64,000 nt of DNA from Bacillota bacterium (GCA_021771915.1 JAETNY010000010.1:33319-97318), one strand, 5' to 3'. Positions 1 through 8,212 are shown, numbered from the stretch's first letter. Numbers and translations are program-made. Notes: generated by a model from the letters alone, not told the origin.

Positions 1-98
1 TTAATTATGTTCGTTTGCAGGATTTGCGTGACGCGCAGATTGAAGTGGGCTATGATGAGATTGCGCATATTCCATTTTTGAGCGTGCAGGCGGAATAA
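1..98 (+). CDS. C-terminal end of an unidentified protein (partial)
   Basis: The reading frame open at the left edge ends with TAA at 96-98 and gives about 32 C-terminal residues, finishing in HIPFLSVQAE. I do not recognise the family from so short a tail. The codon choice (gcg, ttg, cag, gat) matches the genes that follow, so it is probably a normal chromosomal gene cut by the window. A separate promoter follows it before the next gene, so it need not share a transcript with lspA. Confidence 0.5.
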   Translation, partial: NYVRLQDLRDAQIEVGYDEIAHIPFLSVQAE

Positions 99-173
99 GC
101 CCTGAGCAGACTGGTTTTATTTCTGAATTTGAGCGGTTAATTTGTAAAAAAAGGTGTATTTTTTTTATTTGTA

Positions 174-182
174 TGATATAAT
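174..182 (+). promoter_or_regulatory. Extended -10 promoter touching the start codon
   Basis: TGATATAAT (TG at 174-175, TATAAT at 177-182) is a near-perfect extended -10. No good -35 lies 16-18 bp upstream. The predicted transcription start falls at about 188-190, and the next gene's ATG is at 190, so the mRNA would have almost no leader. Confidence 0.55.
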
Positions 183-189
183 ATAAATT

Positions 190-432
190 ATGTTAAAAAA
201 ATTAGGTTTGGAAAAGAAAACGCTGCGCCGCCGACTGGGCTTTTTTATGCGCCATTTTCTGGCCGGAATTTATCGCGGTATGGGCTTTGCACTGGGCTTC
301 TTTCTGCTTAGTGCGCTGGCGCTTTATTTACTTAATTTGCTGGTGGATTTGGGTATCCCGATTATTGGTGATTTTATTGCTCAACTATTGCAGTATATTG
401 AGAGCGTGCAGCGAGCCAAGGGATTGGTTTAA
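190..432 (+). CDS. Small membrane protein, DUF5665-like
   Basis: An 80-residue protein with a basic N-terminus (residues 1-20 rich in K and R) and one long hydrophobic stretch at about 32-66 that could form one or two membrane segments, including the motif LLVDLGIPIIGDF. That layout resembles the DUF5665 small membrane proteins found near lspA in Firmicutes; I recall the family rather than having searched it. No function is known to me. No Shine-Dalgarno sequence precedes the ATG, and the promoter -10 ends 7 nt before it, so translation may be leaderless. It lies 39 nt upstream of lspA and is probably cotranscribed. Confidence 0.6.
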   Translation: MLKKLGLEKKTLRRRLGFFMRHFLAGIYRGMGFALGFFLLSALALYLLNLLVDLGIPIIGDFIAQLLQYIESVQRAKGLV

Positions 433-471
433 AAAACGGCGCTGTATTGGTTTGTCAAAAGAGGTTTGATA

Positions 472-930
472 ATGATTTTTGTTGTGATAATTATATTGGG
501 GCTGGCTTTGGACCAACTTAGCAAATGGCTGGTGGTGCAAAGCCTGCCTTTGGGCGCCAGCCAAGATGTTTTGGGTTCCTTGCTGCGTCTGCATCATGTG
601 CAGAATACTGGCGCGGCCTGGAGTATGTTTCGCGACAGCACGTTTGCGCTGGCAATTTTTTCTGTTCTGCTGCTGGCGCTGCTGCTGGTCTGGTTTTTTC
701 TGACCTCTCCGGAGCATTGGGGGCAGCGTCTGGCTTTGAGTGTGATAATCTCCGGGGCGTTGGGCAATATGTTTGACCGCTTTCGGTTGGGATATGTGGT
801 GGATTTTCTTGAATTGCCGCATTGGCCGGTTTTTAATGTGGCTGATATTTTGCTTTGCTGCGGCGTGGCCGCGTTGGCGGTGTTGATTTTGCTGGAGGAG
901 CGGCAGGAAAAGCAGCTTGATAAGAAATAA
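472..930 (+). CDS. lspA: Lipoprotein signal peptidase (signal peptidase II)
   Basis: Membrane aspartyl protease that removes the signal peptide of prolipoproteins after lipid is attached to the lipobox cysteine. The 152 residues have four hydrophobic segments and the family motifs: LDQLSKW near the N-terminus, NTGAAWSMF, then GNMFDR-x4-YVVDF and FNVADI, which hold the two catalytic aspartates. Start: an in-frame TTG lies at 466, but ATG 472 is 7 nt after AAAAGAGG and is preferred. Its substrates in this window would include the lipoproteins encoded near 15.7, 18.8, 26.3, 43.8 and 58.8 kb. rluD follows after 30 nt, the usual lspA-rluD order in Firmicutes. Confidence 0.95.
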   Translation: MIFVVIIILGLALDQLSKWLVVQSLPLGASQDVLGSLLRLHHVQNTGAAWSMFRDSTFALAIFSVLLLALLLVWFFLTSPEHWGQRLALSVIISGALGNMFDRFRLGYVVDFLELPHWPVFNVADILLCCGVAALAVLILLEERQEKQLDKK

Positions 931-960
931 GCAAAAAAATAACAGGATTTTGGAAAACAT

Positions 961-1950
961 ATGGATTTATATAAGCAGGAAATAAACAGCGAATTGCTGG
1001 ACAGTGAATTAAATCAGGAATTATATTTTCTGACGCCGGAGTTGGCGGCCGGGCAGCGGATTGACCGTTTTTTGACGGAAAATTCGGCGGAGTTGGCGGA
1101 GGGAAAATCGCGCTCTTTTTGGCAGAAGCTGCTGAAACAGGGCGCGGTGCAGCTGCGCCCTGCCGGCGGCGCGGTTTGTGCGCCCAAGCCTAATTATCAG
1201 CTGAATGTTGGCGACGAAATTTGGGTCAGTTTGCCGGCGCCGCAGCTTTTGCAGGCGGAGCCAGAGGACATTCCGCTGGACGTGGTTTTTGAGGACGCGG
1301 ACGTTTTGGTGGTGAATAAGCCGCGCGGCATGGTGGTTCACCCGGCGGCCGGTAACTGGCGAGGAACGCTAGTTAATGCACTGCTGGCGCATTGCCGCGA
1401 TTTATCTGGTATAAATGGGGTTTTGCGGCCGGGTATCGTGCATCGTTTGGATAAGGATACAACCGGGCTGATTATTGTGGCGAAAAGTGATTTGGCGCAT
1501 CAGCGGCTGGCGGCGGGCTGGCACGAGGGCGCTGTTAACCGTTGGTATCTGGCGCTTTTACACGGCAGTATGGCCGAGCCGGGCGGCACGATTGACGCTC
1601 CGTTGGGGCGCAGTCCGAAAGACCGCAAAAAGATGGCGGTTTTGCCGGGCGCCGGCCGGCATGCGGTTACGCATTATCAGGTTTTGGAGCGTTTGGGGCA
1701 GTTTACGCTGGTGCGTTGCAAGCTGGAAACCGGGCGCACACACCAGATACGCGTACATATGAAATATCTTGGTTATCCTTTGGTGGGGGACAGGCTTTAT
1801 GGGCCGCGGAATACGCCTGACGTGGGTATGCTGCTGCATTCGTCGCGGCTGGAATTTGTTCACCCGATTACGGAGGAGAAAATCAGTCTGGAAGCGCCTT
1901 TGCCGGCGGATTTTGATGATTTTCTGGCGCAGTTGCGCAAGGGTTTGTAG
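961..1950 (+). CDS. rluD: RluA/RluD-family rRNA pseudouridine synthase
   Basis: Converts specific uridines to pseudouridine, in RluD in helix 69 of 23S rRNA. The 329 residues contain an N-terminal S4-type RNA-binding region (about 30-95, with QRIDRFL) and the catalytic RluA domain from about 105. The catalytic motif HRLDKDTTGL begins at H161, so the nucleophile is D164. Later motifs GRTHQIRVHM and GDRLYG are also typical. An acidic 25-residue leader precedes the S4 domain. It is transcribed with lspA. The S4 plus catalytic architecture fits RluD, but the exact target base cannot be read from sequence. Confidence 0.9.
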   Translation: MDLYKQEINSELLDSELNQELYFLTPELAAGQRIDRFLTENSAELAEGKSRSFWQKLLKQGAVQLRPAGGAVCAPKPNYQLNVGDEIWVSLPAPQLLQAEPEDIPLDVVFEDADVLVVNKPRGMVVHPAAGNWRGTLVNALLAHCRDLSGINGVLRPGIVHRLDKDTTGLIIVAKSDLAHQRLAAGWHEGAVNRWYLALLHGSMAEPGGTIDAPLGRSPKDRKKMAVLPGAGRHAVTHYQVLERLGQFTLVRCKLETGRTHQIRVHMKYLGYPLVGDRLYGPRNTPDVGMLLHSSRLEFVHPITEEKISLEAPLPADFDDFLAQLRKGL

Positions 1951-2023
1951 TTATAGGAGCCGCTTTAGGCTGGTCTGGCTTAAATGTTGGTTATCTGCAT
2001 ATTTATTAAGGGGGATTTGAGGT

Positions 2024-3349
2024 ATGAATCAGCCTAATTTGTTTAGCGCTCAGGCGGAGCAGAACCGCAGACGGGCGGCGCCGTTGGCGGCGCGTATGCG
2101 GCCGCGCAGTTTGGCGGAGTATGCCGGGCAGGAGCAGATTTTGGCGCCGGGGCGTTTGCTGCGCCGGGCGATTGAAGCTGATCAGCTTTCTTCCCTTATT
2201 TTTTATGGGCCGCCGGGCGTGGGCAAGACTTCTTTGGCGCGAGTGATTGCCAACAGCACCAGCAGTGATTTTAAGCAGCTATCCGCGGTGGGGACCGGGG
2301 TTAATGATATTCGGGCGGTTTTGCAGGCGGCCAGGGAAAATTTGGAACTTTACAATATGCGCACAGTTTTGTTTATTGATGAAATTCATCGCTTTAACAA
2401 AGGACAGCAAGATGCGCTTTTGCCGGCAGTTGAAGATGGTACGGTGATTTTGATTGGCGCGACTACGGAAAATCCGTATTTTGAAGTTAACAGCGCGCTG
2501 CTTTCTCGCTCACGCATTTTTCGGCTGGAGCCGCTACGGCCGCCGCATATTCGGGCCTTGCTTTTGCAGGCTTTGCAGGATAAGGAGCGCGGATTGGGCA
2601 ATTATCAAGTGGATTTGCAGGAGCAGGCTTTGGCGCATATTGCCGAATCTGCCGCCGGGGACGCTCGCAATGCTTATAACGCTTTGGAATTGGCGGTTTT
2701 GACAACGCCGCCGGCAGCGGACGGGGTTCGGCATATTACGCTGGAGGTGGCGGCGGAGAGTATTCAGCAGAAGGCGCTGCATTATGATAAGCAGGGGGAT
2801 AATCATTATGATGTGATTTCTGCTTTTATTAAAAGTATGCGTGGTTCTGACCCGGACGCGGTTCTGCATTATCTGGCGCGCATGATTAGAGCCGGTGAGC
2901 AGCCGGAATTTATCTGTCGGCGAATTATTATTTGTGCGGCGGAGGACGTGGGGTTGGCTGACCCCCGGGCTTTGCAGGTGGCTACGGCCTGTATGGACGC
3001 GGTGCATTTTGTCGGTTGGCCGGAGGCGCGTATTCCTTTGGCCATGGCGGCGGTTTATGTGGCGCGCGCGCCTAAGAGCAACAGCGCTTATATGGGGATT
3101 GACGCGGCGCTGGCGGACGTGGATAAGCTGGGTGATTTTGCCGTACCACGCCATTTGCGTGATTCCAGCTATCCGGGCGCCAAGCAGTTTGGACATGGTT
3201 TGGGCTATAAATATGCGCATGAGTTTGGCGGTTATGTGCAGCAGCAATATCTGCCGGCTGAATTGCAGGGTAAAAAGTATCTTAACCCGACCGGTAATGG
3301 GGACGACTTGCCGGAGCCGTGGTTTCAGCATAAAAATAAAAAGCAATAG
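2024..3349 (+). CDS. rarA: Replication-associated recombination protein A (AAA+ ATPase)
   Basis: RarA/MgsA-family clamp-loader-like ATPase that acts at stalled replication forks. In the 441 residues the Walker A is GPPGVGKT at 62-69, Walker B is VLFIDEIHRF at about 118-127, and the sensor region GATTENPYFEVN and the arginine-finger region ALLSRSRIF follow. The C-terminal MgsA-type tetramerisation part contains the family signature HYDVISAFIKSMRGSDPDAV. Length agrees with other RarA proteins. The start at 2024 has GAGGT 4-8 nt upstream. A 73-nt gap separates it from rluD, and the next gene begins 12 nt after its stop. Confidence 0.95.
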   Translation: MNQPNLFSAQAEQNRRRAAPLAARMRPRSLAEYAGQEQILAPGRLLRRAIEADQLSSLIFYGPPGVGKTSLARVIANSTSSDFKQLSAVGTGVNDIRAVLQAARENLELYNMRTVLFIDEIHRFNKGQQDALLPAVEDGTVILIGATTENPYFEVNSALLSRSRIFRLEPLRPPHIRALLLQALQDKERGLGNYQVDLQEQALAHIAESAAGDARNAYNALELAVLTTPPAADGVRHITLEVAAESIQQKALHYDKQGDNHYDVISAFIKSMRGSDPDAVLHYLARMIRAGEQPEFICRRIIICAAEDVGLADPRALQVATACMDAVHFVGWPEARIPLAMAAVYVARAPKSNSAYMGIDAALADVDKLGDFAVPRHLRDSSYPGAKQFGHGLGYKYAHEFGGYVQQQYLPAELQGKKYLNPTGNGDDLPEPWFQHKNKKQ

Positions 3350-3361
3350 GGAGATGATTTT

Positions 3362-4582
3362 ATGAAATATGTTGTGATTTTGGCGGACGGCATGGCGGAC
3401 TGGCCTTGTCCGGAGTTGGACGGCAAAACGCCGATGAGCGTGGCGAATAAGCCGCATATTAATGCGATGGCGGCCGGGGGCGTTACTGGTCTTTGCCAGA
3501 CGGTGCCGTCGCAGTTTACGCCTGGTTCTGATGTGGCTAACCTTTCTATTCTGGGCTATCCGCCGGAGCAGTTTTATAAAGGGCGTTCTTCTTTGGAGGC
3601 GGTTTCGGCCGGCGTGCCGCTGAATGACGGCGATTTAACGCTGCGCGCTAATCTGGTGCAGTTATCTGACGAGCCAAATTATGCTGACCGGCGTATGCTG
3701 GATTATTCCGGCGGTGAGATTGCCACGGTGGACGCGGTTGAGCTGATTAAGGCGGTGGCGGCCGAGATGAACAATGAGAAGCAGACCATTTTCCCGGGGG
3801 TTTCTTATCGGCATTTGCTGCTTTGCCGCGGCGCACAAAATGATACTACTTATACGCCGCCCCATGATATGCTGGGCGAGCGGATTGGCGACCATTTGCC
3901 GCAGGGCGAGAGCGCGGAGGCCATGCTGGCTTATATGCAGCGTGCCGGCGAGATTTTGGCGCGTCAGCCTTATAATCTGGCCAAGGCGGCCAAGGGCGAG
4001 GGTTATGCGAATGCTATCTGGCTTTGGGGACCCGGCGTTAAGCCAGTTTTGCCGGTGTTTAAGGAACGTTGGCAGTTAAAGGGCGGCATTATCAGCGCGG
4101 TTGATTTGCTGCGCGGCATTGGTCTTTCCGCCGGTATGGACGTTTTATATCTTTCTTCGGCTACGGGCAGTGTGGATACGGATTTCCGCGGTAAAGGCGA
4201 GTTGGCGGCTGCTTATCTGAAAGGCGGCGGCGATTTTGTGTATGTTCATATTGAGGCTCCGGACGAAAGTGGGCATCAGGGTTTGCTGCAAAAGAAAATC
4301 AGCGCGATTGAGCATATTGATACTGAAACGATACCGCCGATTTTGGAAGCCATGCGAGCTATGGGCGAGGATTATCGTATGCTTATTTTGCCTGACCATT
4401 TTACGCCGCTGAAAATTCGCACACATGCCCGGGACGCTGTGCCATTTGTTTTGTTTGACAGTCGCCATCATGTTATGACTAATTCTGTGGTGCATGATGA
4501 GGCGCGCGCGGCTGCGCAGAATTTGGTGCTGCCGGACGGTATTGGTCTTTTGCAAAAGCTGTTTAATCCTGATTTCTATTGA
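3362..4582 (+). CDS. ApgM-type cofactor-independent phosphoglycerate mutase or homoserine kinase-like enzyme
   Basis: A 406-residue alkaline-phosphatase-superfamily protein. It starts with the ILADGMADWP motif, continues with GKTPMSVANKPHINAMA and the catalytic-serine region GSDVANLSILGY, and carries C-terminal metal ligands in EAPDESGHQG and LPDHFTP. This is the archaeal-type ApgM subfamily, part of which has been proposed to act as homoserine kinase in bacteria. A classical gpmI lies in the glycolytic operon at 23417-24940, so a second glycolytic mutase would be redundant and the homoserine-kinase reading deserves weight. No threonine-pathway gene is adjacent; the neighbours are rarA (12 nt) and azlC (9 nt). 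The family is secure, the substrate is not. Confidence 0.8.
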   Translation: MKYVVILADGMADWPCPELDGKTPMSVANKPHINAMAAGGVTGLCQTVPSQFTPGSDVANLSILGYPPEQFYKGRSSLEAVSAGVPLNDGDLTLRANLVQLSDEPNYADRRMLDYSGGEIATVDAVELIKAVAAEMNNEKQTIFPGVSYRHLLLCRGAQNDTTYTPPHDMLGERIGDHLPQGESAEAMLAYMQRAGEILARQPYNLAKAAKGEGYANAIWLWGPGVKPVLPVFKERWQLKGGIISAVDLLRGIGLSAGMDVLYLSSATGSVDTDFRGKGELAAAYLKGGGDFVYVHIEAPDESGHQGLLQKKISAIEHIDTETIPPILEAMRAMGEDYRMLILPDHFTPLKIRTHARDAVPFVLFDSRHHVMTNSVVHDEARAAAQNLVLPDGIGLLQKLFNPDFY

Positions 4583-4591
4583 TTTTAAGAT

Positions 4592-5302
4592 ATGATTAAT
4601 AATAATTTTACTAAAGGGCTGCATGACGGCGTGCCGATTGGTTTGGGTTATTTTTCGGTGGCCTTTACCTTTGGCTTGGCGGCGGTGGCGCTTGGACTGC
4701 CGCTTTGGTCGCCGGTTTTAATTTCGATGAGCAATGTGACCTCTGCCGGGCAGTTTGCCGGTTTGCAGGTTATTGCGGCCTGTGGTTCCTTGTTGGAGAT
4801 TGCACTTTCCCAGTTGATTATTAATATGCGTTATGCATTGATGAGTCTTTCGCTTTCCCAGAAGCTTGATTCTACGGTTCGTCTGCGCGACCGTTTTTTG
4901 ATTGCCTTTGTCAATACGGACGAGGTTTTTGCTGTTGCGGCCGGGCGGCCGGGCGAGGTTGGCCGGGCTTATATGTTCGGTTTGATTTGTATGCCTTATC
5001 TGGGCTGGGCGGCTGGTACGCTGTTTGGCGCGGCAGCCGGGGATTTTCTGCCGGCTTCTTTGGCCTCGGCGCTAGGTATTGCTATTTATGGCATGTTTTT
5101 GGCGATTATTATTCCGCCGGCCAAACAGAACAGGGCGATTGTGGCGGTTATTCTGTTGGCGGTGGCTTTAAGCTGTCTGCTGCAATGGCTGCCGGTTTTT
5201 GCCGGCTTGGGCAGCGGTTTTATCATTATAATCTGCACATTGCTGGCGGCGGTTTTTGCGGCCTGGCGTTTTCCGCTGAAGGAGGCTGAGTTTGATGAGT
5301 AA
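4592..5302 (+). CDS. azlC: AzlC-family branched-chain amino acid exporter, large subunit
   Basis: A 236-residue integral membrane protein whose N-terminal motif GLHDGVPIGLGYFSVAFTFG is typical of AzlC. With AzlD it forms an exporter of branched-chain amino acids and analogues (known for Bacillus AzlCD). Further family features are the INMRYALMSLSLSQ segment and the AFVNTDEVFAV loop. The stop overlaps the azlD start by 8 nt, which indicates translational coupling. The ribosome site is weak (TAAGA), consistent with coupling to the gene 9 nt upstream. Confidence 0.9.
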   Translation: MINNNFTKGLHDGVPIGLGYFSVAFTFGLAAVALGLPLWSPVLISMSNVTSAGQFAGLQVIAACGSLLEIALSQLIINMRYALMSLSLSQKLDSTVRLRDRFLIAFVNTDEVFAVAAGRPGEVGRAYMFGLICMPYLGWAAGTLFGAAAGDFLPASLASALGIAIYGMFLAIIIPPAKQNRAIVAVILLAVALSCLLQWLPVFAGLGSGFIIIICTLLAAVFAAWRFPLKEAEFDE

Positions 5303-5615
5303 TGCCTCTTTGCTGTCTTATATTGGCGTTATGGCGTTGGTTACGTATTTAATTCGTTTATTGCCGCTGGTTTTGTTTACCAAAAAAATTACCAATAATT
5401 TTCTGCGTTCCTTTTTGTATTATGTGCCTTATGCGGTTTTGGGCGCGATGACCGTACCGGCGATTTTTACCTCTACCACTTATGTTACGGCGGCGGTTTT
5501 GGGCGGTTTGACGGCGGTATTCTTTGCTTATCGGGAAAAGAGCCTGTTGTTTGTGGCGGTTGCGGCCAGCGCGGTAGTATTTATTTCAGAGCGGATTATT
5601 GAAATGATTTTGTAA
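5295..5615 (+). CDS. azlD: AzlD-family branched-chain amino acid exporter, small subunit
   Basis: A 106-residue, four-helix membrane protein with the YLIRLLPLVLF motif near the N-terminus and FLYYVPYAVLGAMTVPAIF in the middle, both typical of AzlD. It overlaps azlC and starts at ATG 5295, 10 nt after AAGGAGG inside the azlC coding sequence; an in-frame TTG at 5292 is less well spaced. It is the obligate partner of AzlC. Confidence 0.9.
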   Translation: MSNASLLSYIGVMALVTYLIRLLPLVLFTKKITNNFLRSFLYYVPYAVLGAMTVPAIFTSTTYVTAAVLGGLTAVFFAYREKSLLFVAVAASAVVFISERIIEMIL

Positions 5616-5629
5616 GGGGAGTGATAAAT

Positions 5630-6535
5630 ATGGCGCATGATTTTAAGCAGGTCATGTTTACGATGTTTGAGCAGCTGCAAAGGAATGCCGTATATCTGGC
5701 CTATCAACCAGCGGCGGAGCCAGTTGCCGTGGGAAGGAGCAAGATTGGCGGCCGGCCTGATTTGCCGGCGGATTTTGTTTGGCCGTATTATGAGGGCAAG
5801 GGCTATCTTGATGAAACTCCGGTTAATCGTCCGCTGACTTTTATGGCGCAGATTAACTTGGCCGAGGCGGCTGAATTCGACAAAGAGAATTTGTTGCCAA
5901 AAACAGGTCTGCTAACTTTCTTTTATGAGTTGCATACGGAGAAATGGGGTTTCGACCCGGCAGATAAAGGCTGCGCCCGGGTTTATTATTTTGCGGATAC
6001 TTCAGTTTTGATGCGTTGTGAATTTCCGGCTGATTTGGAGGCGGAATATCAACTGCCGGAATTTGCGGTGACGCTGGCGAATGGAACAGAACTGCCGGAT
6101 TGTGGTAATTTTATGTATCTACCGCTGACGCAGGATATTCCCCGGCAGTTTCCGGAGGAAGCCGATAATCTTGATTGGGACGATTACGAAGAAATGCGCG
6201 CGGAGTATGGCTGCACACCGCCGGAGGACGGTTGGAGTGAAACTACCAAACTGCTTGGCTGGCCGAATGTTATTCAAAATCCGATGGAATTTCAGTGCGA
6301 GAAAGTTTCTCGGGGTATTTATGACGGAACTCCACAGGAAGCGGCGGAGGATTTGCAGGCAGAGATTGAGCAGGCCAGCCAGGATTGGCTTTTGCTGTTT
6401 CAGATGGGAACGGTGGAAGACGGTGATTTTGAGCTGATGTTTGGTGATGTGGGTCATATTTATTTCTGGATAAAAAAACGGGATTTGGCGGCGCTTAATT
6501 TTGATAATGTCTGGCTGATTTTGCAGTGTTCATAA
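5630..6535 (+). CDS. YwqG-like protein (DUF1963)
   Basis: A 301-residue soluble protein. The family hallmarks are SKIGGRPDLPADFVWP, LTFMAQINL, GLLTFFYEL and, near the end, FGDVGHIYFWI. DUF1963/YwqG proteins are widespread and have no established function; some sit beside toxin-immunity genes, but nothing here supports that. Start: GTG 5621 is in frame, but ATG 5630 is 9 nt after AAGGGGAG and is preferred. It is the last gene of the operon and is followed by a strong terminator at 6547. Confidence 0.8.
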   Translation: MAHDFKQVMFTMFEQLQRNAVYLAYQPAAEPVAVGRSKIGGRPDLPADFVWPYYEGKGYLDETPVNRPLTFMAQINLAEAAEFDKENLLPKTGLLTFFYELHTEKWGFDPADKGCARVYYFADTSVLMRCEFPADLEAEYQLPEFAVTLANGTELPDCGNFMYLPLTQDIPRQFPEEADNLDWDDYEEMRAEYGCTPPEDGWSETTKLLGWPNVIQNPMEFQCEKVSRGIYDGTPQEAAEDLQAEIEQASQDWLLLFQMGTVEDGDFELMFGDVGHIYFWIKKRDLAALNFDNVWLILQCS

Positions 6536-6546
6536 TCTGGCATAAC

Positions 6547-6584
6547 AAAAAGGCACATCGTTTGTTTAAACGATATGCCTTTTA
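6547..6584 (+). terminator. Bidirectional intrinsic terminator
   Basis: Stem AGGCA-C-ATCGTTT pairs with AAACGAT-A-TGCCT around a GTTT loop, with A-runs on the left and TTTTATTT on the right. It lies between two convergent genes and can end both transcripts. Confidence 0.85.
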
Positions 6585-6596
6585 TTTATGATAAAA

Positions 6597-7499
6597 TTAG
6601 GCCTGAATATTAAAGGCTGATAGTCCGGAAGGCTGAGCCGCATGATAAATGGCGGTGTAAGCTGCGTGTGCTGCCTGCCTTTTGCTCTGATATATTTTAG
6701 TCTGTTCTGGTTTTGTATTGCCGGGCGTGCTGGCCGGGCGGTTCGGTTTAGGGTTGGGGCTGGGATTTTCCGGTTTGGAACTAATGTCTGGTTGGCTGGG
6801 TTGTTCGGTTTCCGGTTGGCCTGGTATTTCCGGCGGTTTTGGTTCGGCTGGTTTTTCAATGTCCGGTTCTTCTGGTTTTTCTGGTGGTTTGGGCAAAGGT
6901 TTGGTCTGGATTATCGGTTTTTTGTGTTTGTTTTTGGCTAAATCTACTTCGCTGGGCAGGCGATGATAGGCGCCGCTGCGGACAAATGCGCGAGTGCTGG
7001 CCTGCAATTTATCACAGCGGATTTTCTCCTGCATGCAGACCTCCAGCTTTTTTTCTGTTGAGATATGCGGATTGTTGGCTACGGCGTTAACAGTGCTTAA
7101 GGAGGAAGCCAGACAGGTCATTTTTAAGCGCTGTACTTCTTCTTTGGTGCGGCAGCGCCGTAGTCTGCGCTCATAAGCTTTTTGTTCCTGTTCGGTAAAG
7201 CACATTTTGGCATAGGCTTGAGGATTTTTTATCCGCAAGTAACGCCGCTCCTCATCTGTCAGCTTTTTGCCGTTGTATAGCTTATTCATGATGGAGCGCA
7301 TTTTTTGCTGACTTTTTTCTTCATCATCGTCTATGCCAAGCTGGCCTTTTTTCAGCGCCTGCCTGGTAGTGTTTATCCATTCTTCCAGCGTTTTTTTGTG
7401 GCTGTTATAATCGCCGTTGTTTTGTTTAATCTGCCACTGGGTTTGTAATTTCATGGTTTTGGTATAGGAATTAACAGAGCCCATAATTGTTAAGTTCAT
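6597..7499 (-). CDS. Protein of unknown function with proline-rich C-terminal tail
   Basis: I do not recognise this 300-residue protein. It lacks a signal peptide and membrane segment. Residues 30-190 are highly charged and probably helical, with acidic (57-63) and basic (110-118) patches and cysteines at 100, 116, 129, 155 and 162. Residues 200-265 are dominated by P, E, K and Q with many KP/EP/QP pairs, and about 30 more ordered residues follow. The segment KLTDEERRYLRIKNPQAY resembles a motif in hypothetical proteins of gut Clostridia, from memory only. It has a strong promoter of its own (7536-7564) and a good ribosome site (GAAAGGAGG), so it is very likely expressed as a single-gene transcript. 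Confidence 0.75.
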   Translation of the reverse strand: MNLTIMGSVNSYTKTMKLQTQWQIKQNNGDYNSHKKTLEEWINTTRQALKKGQLGIDDDEEKSQQKMRSIMNKLYNGKKLTDEERRYLRIKNPQAYAKMCFTEQEQKAYERRLRRCRTKEEVQRLKMTCLASSLSTVNAVANNPHISTEKKLEVCMQEKIRCDKLQASTRAFVRSGAYHRLPSEVDLAKNKHKKPIIQTKPLPKPPEKPEEPDIEKPAEPKPPEIPGQPETEQPSQPDISSKPENPSPNPKPNRPASTPGNTKPEQTKIYQSKRQAAHAAYTAIYHAAQPSGLSAFNIQA

Positions 7500-7535
7500 A
7501 AAAAATGCCTCCTTTCAGAATGTGTTTTTATTATT

Positions 7536-7564
7536 ATTATAGTTTTTTAACCTGTGTTTGTCAA
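7536..7564 (-). promoter_or_regulatory. Sigma-A promoter of the proline-rich protein gene
   Basis: On the minus strand TTGACA (7564-7559), 17 bp, TATAAT (7541-7536). Consensus hexamers and ideal spacing. Confidence 0.85.
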
Positions 7565-7579
7565 TGTATTTGCCGACAA

Positions 7580-7626
7580 AATAACCTAACGGCGCTTTTT
7601 GGGCAAAACAGCAGCGTCAGGTTATT
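7580..7626 (-). terminator. Long hairpin, probable terminator after lrp
   Basis: AATAACCT pairs with AGGTTATT and the stem continues imperfectly inward (ACG/CGT, GCT/AGC). On the minus strand it is followed by TTTTG. It stands between the lrp stop and the next gene's promoter. Confidence 0.55.
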
Positions 7627-7635
7627 TATACAATA

Positions 7636-7680
7636 AATACCGGCGCTTTGGATAAGCACCGGTATTATTATTTTTTTTGC
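7636..7680. terminator. Hairpin with plus-strand T-run
   Basis: AATACCGG-C-GCTT pairs with AAGC-A-CCGGTATT. The T-run (eight T at 7671-7678) lies on the plus-strand side, although no plus-strand gene precedes it. It may end lrp transcripts in the minus direction or stop an antisense transcript. Confidence 0.55.
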
Positions 7681-7747
7681 AGTTAGCCCAGAGTTTTATC
7701 CTTAAGACATCATCAAGCTTTAGCTGTGTTTTTGTCATTCGCCCGGA

Positions 7748-8212
7748 TTAGATGGCCTCATCTGTGCCTGTGGGCGATACCTCATAGATATTTTTTACTT
7801 CTTTCAGTACATAATGTGTGATTGTGCCGGAAACACCGGGGATTTCTTTTACAAAACGATGCAAATCTTCTAACTCCTCTGACGAACGACAGCAAATTTT
7901 CAGGTTAAAATCAAAATCCCCTGTAAGATAATAGCAATCCACGATATTTGGGTTGCTCTGCACCGCCTCTACAAAGCTATCATAAAAGCGCGGGTGTTCT
8001 AAACGCACTTCCATCACAGCCAATACATCATAACCTAGCTTGCGTGAATCTAATAGTACTGTATATTTTTTTACAACACCGTTTTCCTCCAGCTTATGAA
8101 TTCTATCCAGCACGGCAGAAACGGAAAGATGTATACGTTTGCTGATGCTGGAGGCTGTTTCACGCCCATTGTCCTGTAAAATTTTTAATATGACCAAATC
8201 AATGTTATCCAT
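7748..8212 (-). CDS. Lrp/AsnC-family transcriptional regulator
   Basis: A 154-residue one-domain-pair regulator. The N-terminal winged helix covers about 3-60 (LVILKILQDNGRETASSISK, then SVSAVLDRIHKLEENGVVKKY), and the C-terminal RAM ligand/oligomerisation domain about 66-140 (VMEVRL, YYLTGDFDFNLKI). Such proteins sense amino acids and bind DNA as dimers or octamers. It is monocistronic from a promoter at 8295-8323. The suf operon upstream runs the same way, and no target operator can be assigned. It may control neighbouring amino acid transport genes, which is inference. Confidence 0.92.
   Translation of the reverse strand: MDNIDLVILKILQDNGRETASSISKRIHLSVSAVLDRIHKLEENGVVKKYTVLLDSRKLGYDVLAVMEVRLEHPRFYDSFVEAVQSNPNIVDCYYLTGDFDFNLKICCRSSEELEDLHRFVKEIPGVSGTITHYVLKEVKNIYEVSPTGTDEAI

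Noticed and set aside
385..960. Minus-strand frame of 191 codons opposite lspA
   Set aside because: Composition is that of a reverse reading (many Q, H, R); lspA explains the region.
6642..6966. Plus-strand frames rich in G, F and W
   Set aside because: They are reverse readings of the proline-rich tail of the minus-strand gene.
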